A stretch of DNA of 10,603 nucleotides from Dipetalonema caudispina (lineage: Eukaryota; Nematoda; Chromadorea; Rhabditida; Onchocercidae), in the NCBI GenBank assembly GCA_013365325.1, contig JABVXV010000755.1, forward strand, positions 1-10,603, in the 5' to 3' direction. This document shows positions 1-6,617 of this stretch, piece after piece. Made by a program: the position numbers and the translations under genes. The notes beneath the pieces are model-generated. The model saw only the letters and a program-made list of their open reading frames with translations. It made no database searches and had not been told where the DNA came from. How positions within the stretch are numbered: position 1 is the first letter of the stretch; each line of letters starts with the position of its first letter.

Positions 1-250
<250 letters not shown>

Positions 251-1400
251 GCTTTTATTGTTATTGTTATTCTGACTATTACCACCGTGATTGTAACTAT
301 ACTTGCACATAAATTATTATGATTACTAGTTTTCTATTATATATATGTGTGTGCACATGTATATATAAGAAAATTCAATATGGTATTTTGTCGATTCTTG
401 CTGATAATACTTACATCTCAGTGATGAAGACCTTAGTATTTTAGGTCTTACTTTAGATTAGCAAGTATTTACATTATCTTAAGTTGGCTGTTTTGCTTTG
501 GTTCCAATCTATCATCCTGTTACAAGCCTTGGAAAAAAATGATCAAAATGGTCAGCTAAATGACCACACTCTATTCGATGTCCATCGGTTTCAGCAAGAT
601 GTACCATTCATTGGATTACGAACATAATCCTTTTATTATCACCCATAATATTGCTTGAGACGAGAAAATTCTATTTTCAATAAACTACTTAAAAGCGCTA
701 TCTCTTCTATTATACTTCTCCGGTATTCTCAATTTCCTCTTTGCCATTTTTGTTAGCTGTATTGTTTTGCACCCATTCAGCACTGTTGCTTTTGACTTTC
801 CTGGTCTAATCATAAAATTTATACCAACTGATATTCCTTCATTGGTGAATTCCGGATTGACAACTATTGCACACATTCATTTCCTCATCCTCTAGTTTTC
901 CGGACACAAATATAGGTTTTGTATTCACTCTCGAGCAAAGGATTTTTCTTGTTTCAACTTCCATCTGTATTGCTTCCAAAAAATCCCTATGGGCTTTTTT
1001 CAATTACAGACTTCGGTGACTTTCATGAAAACTTGTACGGTTTTGCCTTATCTATTTTTCTGCTTGAAATTATCGATAGGAGGAAAAAATTGAATTTTTC
1101 TTTTTGTTTTAAATTTAAAAACGAATTCGGAATTCCTTTTTCTGTTAGCAGAAACTGTTCATTATCTATTCTTAAACACATTGGATGCATCATTGTTTCC
1201 CTTTATTGACCTATTTCAAGTCGTAATGGATGTTTCGTTCCTTTTTTTCGGAAAACATACATAATATATGTTACCATTTCAAACCTCATCTCCTCCTTTT
1301 TCCCCTTTACCGCCTCACATTTATTCATTCTTCTTCTCTTTAATCTCTGCAAAGGGTGACATTTTGTGATAATTAAATGATAATAAAAATAAATTTACAC
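251..1400. other. Upstream flank with no confident gene
   Basis: AT-rich DNA upstream of the SALL exons. It holds the end of the decayed TTA array, a 30-base alternating pyrimidine-purine tract (338-367), the protein-like minus-strand stretch at 515-1003 and a pyrimidine-rich region at about 1288-1345. It may be a first intron of the SALL gene if the N-terminal exon lies further left, or a promoter region if it does not. Confidence 0.6.
515..1003 (-). pseudogene. Possible decayed coding sequence, unidentified, minus strand
   Basis: Three minus-strand stretches read like protein more than the surrounding AT-rich DNA does. They are 842-1003 (54 codons, containing IQMEVETRKIL), 685-876 in another frame (63 codons, containing RPGKSKATVLNGC) and 515-607 (31 codons, containing AETDGHRIECGHLADHF). 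The first two overlap in different frames, as expected if a single-base indel broke one reading frame. The balanced, charged composition is unlike the Phe/Leu/Lys-rich peptides seen elsewhere in non-coding parts of the window. I do not recognise the family. It could be a mobile-element remnant, an old gene fragment, or chance. The plus-strand frame open at 919-1209 is Phe/Leu-rich and looks like its shadow. Confidence 0.25.
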
Positions 1401-1408
1401 TATATAAA
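1401..1408 (+). promoter_or_regulatory. TATA-like element, possible core promoter
   Basis: TATATAAA sits just upstream of the speculative ATG at 1439 and is preceded by a pyrimidine-rich stretch (about 1288-1345). In sequence this AT-rich, such a motif is expected often by chance, and many nematode promoters lack TATA boxes. It is of value only together with the candidate first exon. Confidence 0.15.
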
Positions 1409-1438
1409 TTTTGTGCAAGCTTAAATGAATTTCAAATA

Positions 1439-1456
1439 ATGGGTCTACTCGGGCAC
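1439..1456 (+). CDS. Speculative first coding exon of the SALL gene (six codons)
   Basis: ATG at 1439 opens six codons (MGLLGH) ending at a GTATAA donor (1457). The exon ends in phase 0, which would join without shift to the phase-0 start of the exon at 1708. A TATATAAA lies 38 bases before the ATG. Against it: the peptide does not resemble the SALL N-terminus, no C2HC finger is included, and such short ATG-GT arrangements arise by chance. The true first exon may lie outside the window. Confidence 0.15.
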
Positions 1457-1707
1457 GTATAATGCCATTATTAGAGTACGAAAGTAATTTAAATGAAAAA
1501 ATTTTAAGGGAAGTTTATTTAAAACAAACTTGACAATAATTCAAGCTATTAGTAGTGAAATTAAATATCTAATTAAGTTTATGAATGATTTATGATGATG
1601 CACGATAACTTTTCTAGCTTCTTTCCCGTTTTGCTTAAAAATCTGTCATCCTCCATTCACGTTTGTGTCAGAAAATGGCTTGAAAACTACTGAAAAATAT
1701 TTTGCAG

Positions 1708-2122
1708 ATACGTGAGCATCGCTGTGACCTGGTGCAACGTAGCGCTTCCACAGGTGCCCTGGAACGTGGCACGTCACCAGATGCAGATCGTGGCTCGGTA
1801 CCAGCTCGTGTGCAAACTTCCTATACGTTGGTAGCAAAAAGTCCTGACGCAGGTGGTCTTATTTATGGTGGCACTGTACCTGCAAGTTCTCTAACGTCAG
1901 TTCCACCACCTCCAGCTGCTGCACCTCTTTCGCGAATGTTATTTTCACAATTTTTCGGTACACCAACTGCAACTGCAGTGGTTGCTGCAACAGCTGCTGC
2001 TACTGTTCCATCAACATCCGCTGCAGTGAAAGATACCGTACTGGATCTATCCAATCCGGCATCAAACAAGCAACAACCGCATCAACAGCAATTCTTACCA
2101 ATTCCTACTATTCCGCAACAGT
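1708..2122 (+). CDS. sem-4: SALL gene, first visible exon: Ala/Pro/Gln-rich N-terminal region
   Basis: This exon encodes residues 1-138 plus the first base of codon 139. The acceptor is TTTTGCAG ending at 1707, and the donor is GTAAGT at 2123. There is no zinc finger here. The protein is low in complexity: Ser/Thr/Pro in the first half, then an alanine- and valine-rich stretch (about 1963-2030), then a Gln/Pro-rich end. VLDLS at 2038-2052 resembles a CtBP-type corepressor motif. The exon starts in phase 0, and in-frame TGA at 1681 with no ATG after it rules out translation starting just upstream. It therefore continues from an earlier exon, or it is a trans-splice site with the first in-frame ATG at 1936. 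The strongest evidence that it belongs is that its one-base overhang joins exactly to the next exon. Confidence 0.8.
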
Positions 2123-5100
2123 GTAAGTCTGTAATAATTTTAAATTTAAGTTATTACTGAAATTGTTCCAACAAAATCTATCATTTTTTGTCCATTCCAC
2201 TATTACTGGAATATGATGGATAAGTTTATTTAAATTAACTCCTTCAATAAATTGTGATATTCGGTAAGTTTCATTCTTTCTTATTTATTATTATTTTTGT
2301 GGTTAATTATCCTTATTGATTTTGATAATGATTGTCAGTTTGCAGTTATCAGGCCACCCTTCAGTTTTGGTCAATTTGCGGCAGCCGCAGCAGCAACATT
2401 GCGTCCCACTCCGCATCCAGATTTATTCCTAAACGGTCCATCATCAACACCACTACTAAACAATGATGATGATTGGGAAGCATTAATGGAAGTGAGTACA
2501 ACGGATGAATCCGAAAAAATACGGGCATTAGTTGGCGATAAAGCCTTACCAACAACGGATCCTAATCAATGCTTGCTGTGCAGACGGGTACTTTCATGTA
2601 AAAGTGCCCTTCAAATGCATTACAGGACACATACTGGTTTGTCAAATATTATCTCAACTCATAAGTTAAAGTTTCCAAGTAATTCTAATTTATGTTTGAA
2701 AAAATTCAAACTCAAATTAAATAATTGATTAGAACATCAAAATTTTCGGCTGATCAATATAATGTAAGCTAAACTCTCGAATTGCATAACTTGATTACTA
2801 GTTAGCTTTATTATTTGTAAGAATTACTTAAACATTTACTCAACCTTTTACTACTTATTTAATTTTATATTGAAATATATTTTGATCCTATTCAAAATTT
2901 GAATTTCTTTCTTGTTTTCTCTAGGTGAACGACCTTTTAAATGCAAAATATGCCAACGAGCATTTACAACAAAGGGTAACCTCAAAACTCATATGGGTGT
3001 TCATCGAGCCAAGCATTCCTTTCGTGGACTTGCTGCTGCCACAACAAATGTCCACCATCAATGTCCCATCTGCCAAAAACGGTTTTTCACTGCTCATCTC
3101 CTTCAACAACATGTTACACAACATACGAGCCAGTCAAACAGGTCAATTAGGATATTTGTATTAGTATATTTAAAAATAAACATTTTTCGTGAAATCCATC
3201 CGGTAGTATTTCACTTTAAGTTTTGATTTTTTATAATTTTCCATTTTTTCTTTCAAAATTCATTGAGATAAGGTAAAATATAATTTTTTTTTTGCCCTTC
3301 AAACGGAAATATTTGCACAACTTACACGTTTCGAGTCAAAGTTCATAAGAGAAAACCTCATTGCATGGATTTCTATTTTGTACTTAAGAATCGCCCATTT
3401 CTCAGTTTCAACCAAACATTAATGGAAGGATGTTATAAAAGTTAAAGTGAAGTAGGAAAAAAAGTTCATAGAAAATGAGAAATGAAAAAACAAAAGTGAC
3501 AAAAGAAAAAGTTTATTGATTATTTTTGTTTTTTTGTTTAGTTTAAAGGAATTAGCAATTAGTGGTTCACATTAAATAATGTCATTCCATTAATATTTTG
3601 TTAAAAACTGAAAAATGATCAGTAAGCGTTAGTAATACCAAAGAATAATACGATATTTGAAGAATTTTCATCAAAGAATTAAACTGTAGGAATGGTATTT
3701 TATCACCGTTCGAGGTACCAGTAGCTTCTGCGCATAGCTTTGATCGTCGACCCGATCAACATCATCATCCACCTTCATCAGCACCCACATCAAATAGGTA
3801 TTGGCTAGCTATTCTGTTTAATTGTCCAGGAAATTATTCCAGAATTAGGATTTCGTTTATTCCGGAAACAGTTATACACTTTTAGTCTTGGAAAGACGAA
3901 AAATGGAGATTTAGATTGTTTGTTTGTTTGTTTTTATGATTATAATTAGTTTAAAAATGATCAATGATAATATCTTTGATACAATGGTACCATAGATTGC
4001 TTCTTTTTCCTTCAGTGCTTCTTCTATGCTTCAAGTAAATGCTGCGAATCTAATGTTACCTATGAAGAATGATCTTGTGTCAACACCATTCATGCCACCG
4101 TTTCCGTTCTTTCCGCTTGGCTTACCCCGTGGTCTTTCAAGTCCGATCGCTGCTTCCAGTGCACCTCAAACATCACTTGGATCAATTCCATTTACAATTA
4201 ATCATCAAATTAGTACAAAACAAGAAGGTGAAGTCTTTTTTTAAACCGTATGGAAAATTAAAGCCAAATAGTTTTAAATTTTAATCTGGTCTACGGCTTT
4301 AAACTACGAAATTTTGAAATTAAACGATTTTAAAAATTTCAAGTTACTGTAAATATTTCTATTCCAGAGCATCATAATCAACAGCAACTACAACATTCAA
4401 TAAAATCAGAATTATCTCAACCGCCGCCACCATTAACTACACGTCCGGAATCGTTACCGACTGCTCCGTTACGTCTAGAAACTTCACCAACTATATTTAG
4501 TTCTTCCGGGAGATCGATCCATGCTACTAAAGACGACGATGAAGTGGCTTCAACGAGTAGCTCACATAATGGCTTATCTCTACCACTCGTATCAGCAGCA
4601 TTATCAGCAAACACAAATGATCCAGTGGCAAATTGCACCGCTTGCTATCAATTCTTCCCAAATCAGGTTGCACTAGAACTACATATGAGGTTCGCTTGAA
4701 AGATTTTTGCAAAATAAAAATTATTACTAAATAAAAAATAATTTAATAACAGTTTATATTATTATCCATTGGTGAGCTTCTCTATGCGAACAGTAAATTC
4801 TTTGCATAAGTTTTATAAGTATTAAATGGATATTCGAAATTGTCCCCGATAAAATAAGCTGCGAAAGTTTGCCTCACTGTTAAGGTTTTTTCATCAAGAA
4901 TTTTTTGATTCTGATAATTTTCTGGGTGAAGCAAGATAATGCTTCAGAATTTGATGAAAAGACGGTAAAAGGCTTGGATAGACAAATTAAAACTGTCAAA
5001 GTACCACGAAAAATTCTGCTGCATTCAACTGGATGGAAATAATTATTAAAACAAGTGTTAAAAAAACTGTTGAACAATGGGGCGATAGAGAATGATCGTT

Positions 5101-6546
5101 ATTTTAGAACTCATTGTGAAGATACTCCATTAAAGTGCTTCATTTGTGGTACCACTTATACAACAAGGGGCAACCTGAAACGGCATATGTCATCAAAACA
5201 TCAAATCCATTATCCTTGTTCGCCGGATGGCAACTCCAATGATAGTGATGATGATGATGATGAGGATGATAATGATGATGATGATGATGAGGAAGAGGAG
5301 GAAGAGGATCATGCTTCATTTACTCACACTGAAAATGAACAGTACGTGAATATTATCTAACTATAACTGAATTAATTAAAACTGTGTTTAAATTTTTCAA
5401 ATTTAACTTCGAAAAGAAAATTGAATTTCCTCTCATCTTTCAATAGATTTCTTGAATGAGTATCGTAATTTCTAGAATGGATACCAGTGAAGGTCAACAT
5501 CGTATATCAGAATCCACCGATTATGACAATTCGCCAGAAAAACACGAGCAGCAACAGCAAGGACAGCAGCAGCAAGAAGAAGAAGAACAACAGAATGCTG
5601 AAATTTCAGATGAGAAGCCATCCCCGACATCATCCATATCTGTTGCAATTCCTCCACCCCTCAGTAGTACACCAAATCCTTTAGATGCAATGCAGAAAAT
5701 GTGGGCCGAAACTGAGCCACCACCTCCGCGGCAAGCACCCATACTATCAAAACACCAATGTGGTGTATGTTTCAAGCATTTCAGCAGTAGTTCAGCTTTG
5801 CAGATTCATATGCGAACTCATACCGGTGGGTTATTAAACTGGAATGATTTTTTTAATTTATGTTATCTGATTTTTCATTTTTTATCTGAATAAGACAATT
5901 CTCCTACTGTATTATGATTTTTAGGAACTATTGGAATAGATTTAGTGTTGTAACATAGTTATATGACAGGTTATTTTGTTTAAATTTAATTTCAGGTGAC
6001 AAACCCTTCAAATGTGAAGTGTGCAATAGGGCCTTTACGACTCGCGGTAATTTGAAGGTGCACATGGGTACTCATATGTGGCAACAGAGTCCATCCAGGC
6101 GAGGTCGCCGAATTTTTGAATTTGGTGCCGATAGTATCTTACGATCGGAGTTATTACCAGCATTCGGTTTAGGTACCGAAGGAGCGCTTCGCATTGGATC
6201 CTTCGATACGAAAATTAATCCCTTACGTCCCGGTAGATTTGGATTAGACTCACCATCATCGCAGTCTGCTACTGCACCTCCTGCACCGCCACCACCGCCA
6301 TCACCATTTTCAGTTTTACCCTTTCCGTTACCGTTGCTACCACAAGTAAGCAATTCCGGTGGTTGTACCCCAAATCAAATGGACACTGTGATGTGGATGT
6401 GGAAAACGGTTTGCTCGGTATGCCAAAAAATTTGTGCTTCTCCTCAAGAACTTGAAAAACATTTGAAGCAACATTTGAACGGTACCGTACGCGTCGATAA
6501 TACGAATACAGCGAAAGCTACCCCATTGTTACAGAAAACCGAGTGA
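1708..6546 (+). CDS. sem-4: SALL/spalt-family C2H2 zinc-finger transcription factor (sem-4-like), nine exons, 5'-incomplete
   Basis: This is a nuclear DNA-binding regulator of the spalt (SALL) family. Family members control cell fate, usually as repressors working with NuRD-type complexes; in C. elegans, sem-4 acts in neuronal, vulval and mesodermal fates. The exons are 1708-2122, 2346-2636, 2925-3141, 3690-3797, 4016-4227, 4368-4689, 5108-5341, 5476-5825 and 5996-6546. They join in phase into 899 codons plus TGA. Eight C2H2 fingers lie at about residues 214-234, 242-262, 282-302, 504-524, 532-553, 695-715, 723-743 and 856-876, numbered from the first base of 1708. SALL hallmarks are the doublets with the SAL-box FTT(K/R)GNLK in the second finger, the third finger CPICQKRF following the first doublet, and THMW followed by RRGRR after finger 7. 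Alanine-, glutamine-, proline- and acid-rich linkers separate the clusters. No start codon precedes the first exon in frame (TGA at 1681), so the N-terminus is missing. Family call is near certain; orthology to sem-4 is inferred. Confidence 0.93.
2123..2345 (+). other. SALL intron (223 bases)
   Basis: GTAAGT donor and TTTGCAG acceptor; phase 1. Other AGs at 2338 and 2352 lie close by, but only 2345 both restores phase and fits the consensus. The result is Gln-Phe-Ile-Arg across the junction. Confidence 0.75.
2346..2636 (+). CDS. sem-4: SALL gene exon with zinc finger 1
   Basis: The acceptor is TTTGCAG ending at 2345, and the donor is GTTTGT at 2637. Both ends are phase 1, so the exon (291 bases) is symmetric. 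It opens with an FSFGQF stretch and six alanines (2378-2395), then an acidic Ser/Thr-rich linker. Finger 1 lies at 2570-2632, with spacing C-x2-C-x12-H-x3-H. Its core [18 protein letters not shown] is very close to the first finger of the central SALL triplet, including the VLSC stretch where a typical finger has phenylalanine. The exon ends inside the linker glycine (THTG), and the next exon continues with ERPFKC, giving the canonical TGERPF linker only after splicing. Confidence 0.94.
2925..3141 (+). CDS. sem-4: SALL gene exon with zinc fingers 2 and 3
   Basis: The acceptor is CTCTAG ending at 2924, and the donor GTCAAT at 3142 is weak. Finger 2 (2942-3004) contains the SAL-box [14 protein letters not shown], which is diagnostic for the family. 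After about 20 residues comes finger 3 (3062-3124), CPICQKRF then LLQQH. It matches the third finger that follows one doublet in vertebrate SALL1, SALL3 and SALL4. Fingers 1-3 thus form the SALL triplet. The exon enters in phase 1 and leaves in phase 2 (AG overhang). Reading on past 3141 gives low-quality AT-rich sequence to a stop, which supports the donor choice. Confidence 0.92.
3142..3689 (+). other. SALL intron (548 bases, longest in the gene)
   Basis: AT-rich, with long T runs near 3280 and A-rich stretches around 3460-3510. No open frame worth reporting was seen in it. Phase 2. It separates the finger triplet from the low-complexity linker exons. Confidence 0.7.
3690..3797 (+). CDS. 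sem-4: SALL gene small linker exon (36 codons, symmetric)
   Basis: The acceptor is ACTGTAG ending at 3689, and the donor is GTATTG at 3798. It has no domain; the peptide is rich in Ser, Pro and His (a run of three histidines near the middle). The evidence is indirect: the frame is open across exactly the span allowed by the splice sites, codon use is less AT-biased than the flanks, and phase is correct at both junctions. The length is 108 bases with phase 2 at both ends, so skipping it would keep the frame. A slightly different acceptor cannot be excluded. Confidence 0.75.
4016..4227 (+). CDS. sem-4: SALL gene linker exon, Pro/Phe/Leu-rich
   Basis: The acceptor is a good polypyrimidine tract ending TTCCTTCAG at 4015, and the donor is GTGAAG at 4228. 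The exon encodes about 70 residues of linker between the triplet and the middle doublet. It includes a hydrophobic proline-rich patch ([15 protein letters not shown], about 4089-4133) and a Ser/Thr/Gln-rich end. There is no zinc finger. It enters in phase 2 (completing AGT, Ser) and leaves in phase 1. Unstructured Pro-rich linkers of this kind are usual between SALL finger clusters. Membership rests on phase agreement, good splice sites and open frame. Confidence 0.82.
4368..4689 (+). CDS. sem-4: SALL gene exon with Pro/Ser-rich linker and most of zinc finger 4
   Basis: The acceptor is TTCTATTCCAG ending at 4367. The donor GTTCGC at 4690 departs from consensus but is fixed by phase and by the finger it splits. 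The exon begins with a Gln/His stretch. IKSE at 4400-4411 fits the sumoylation consensus, hydrophobic-K-x-E; SALL proteins in other animals are known to be sumoylated. A Pro/Ser/Thr linker with an acidic KDDDE patch follows. Finger 4 begins at 4634 (CTACYQFF...LELHM) and is interrupted after HM plus two bases of Arg. The last His is in the next exon, so the finger is complete only after splicing. Confidence 0.87.
4690..5107 (+). other. SALL intron (418 bases) splitting zinc finger 4
   Basis: It interrupts the helix-to-second-histidine segment of finger 4 (HM-R / TH), phase 2, with the unusual donor GTTCGC. It contains an open plus-strand stretch of 52 codons at 4884-5039 with hydrophilic, protein-like composition and no splice sites of suitable phase. 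I leave that stretch as intronic. Confidence 0.75.
5108..5341 (+). CDS. sem-4: SALL gene exon with end of finger 4, finger 5 and acidic tract
   Basis: The acceptor is ATTTTAG ending at 5107, and the donor is GTACGT at 5342. The exon supplies RTH of finger 4, a non-canonical linker CEDTPLK, and finger 5 (5136-5201). Finger 5 contains the SAL-box [10 protein letters not shown] but has four residues between its histidines (HMSSKH), not three. A nearly pure Asp/Glu run follows (5241-5309, residues 567-589), encoded by GAT/GAG/GAA triplets. The exon is 234 bases, phase 2 at both ends. Acidic tracts occur in many nuclear regulators; a specific role here is not shown by the sequence. Confidence 0.9.
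5241..5309 (+). repeat. Coding GAT/GAG triplet repeat (acidic tract)
   Basis: A GAT-rich then GAG/GAA-rich triplet run inside the SALL exon at 5108-5341, encoding almost only Asp and Glu. Triplet slippage here changes tract length without shifting the frame, so length polymorphism is likely. Confidence 0.9.
5476..5825 (+). CDS. sem-4: SALL gene exon with Gln-rich region and zinc finger 6
   Basis: The acceptor TAATTTCTAG ends at 5475; the earlier AG at 5446 would bring in a stop. The donor is GTGGGT at 5826. The exon begins with an acidic/Ser region, then a Gln/Glu tract (5549-5596), a Pro/Ser linker, and the block [17 protein letters not shown] leading into finger 6 (5759-5821, [21 protein letters not shown]). 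That block and finger are among the most conserved parts of SALL proteins across animals, as far as I recall. They correspond to the C-terminal cluster that in mammalian SALL4 reads AT-rich DNA. The exon ends within the linker glycine of THTG. Confidence 0.94.
5549..5596 (+). repeat. Coding CAG/CAA and GAA repeat (Gln/Glu tract)
   Basis: Mixed CAG/CAA codons interrupted by GGA and four GAA codons, encoding Gln-rich then Glu then Gln residues ahead of finger 6. SALL proteins commonly carry a Gln-rich region, although it is usually nearer the N-terminus. Confidence 0.85.
5996..6546 (+). CDS. sem-4: SALL gene terminal exon with zinc fingers 7 and 8
   Basis: The acceptor TTAATTTCAG ends at 5995, and the exon completes the linker as TGDKPFKC. 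Finger 7 (6013-6075) is [21 protein letters not shown], directly followed by MW and, at residues 750-754, RRGRR. This is the signature downstream of the last SALL doublet. A Gly/Leu/Pro region follows, with a polyproline run (about 6274-6303). A lone finger 8 lies at 6412-6474 ([10 protein letters not shown]...ELEKHLKQH) and lacks the usual phenylalanine. TGA is at 6544-6546. The frame stays open for 182 codons, the longest in the gene, with moderate codon bias. Confidence 0.96.
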
Positions 6547-6611
6547 TTATAATTGTGATTAATATAATTATACAGGTTTTTTTGTCTAAAATTCTGTGCA
6601 AAAATTTACTA

Positions 6612-6617
6612 ATAAAC
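6612..6617 (+). terminator. Likely polyadenylation signal of the SALL gene
   Basis: AATAAA lies 66 bases after the TGA stop, a normal distance for compact nematode 3' ends. A second AATAAA at 6890-6895 could serve a longer 3' UTR. No downstream evidence chooses between them. Confidence 0.5.

Noticed and set aside
919..1209. Plus-strand open frame of 96 codons upstream of the SALL gene
   Set aside because: Phe/Leu/Ser/Lys-rich peptide typical of AT-rich non-coding DNA, no domain and no fitting splice to the next exon. It overlaps the more protein-like minus-strand stretch.
1863..2069. Minus-strand frame rich in Ala/Val/Gly over the first SALL exon
   Set aside because: Shadow of the alanine-rich coding strand; the plus frame is supported by splicing phase.
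5447..5475. Acceptor at CAATAG (5446) and the ATG at 5456 as alternative starts of the finger 6 exon
   Set aside because: Using 5446 puts a TGA in the spliced frame within a few codons. The acceptor at 5475 restores phase exactly.
5521..5775. Minus-strand cysteine-rich frame over the Gln-rich exon
   Set aside because: Cysteine and serine runs are the antisense reading of CAG/CAA repeats.
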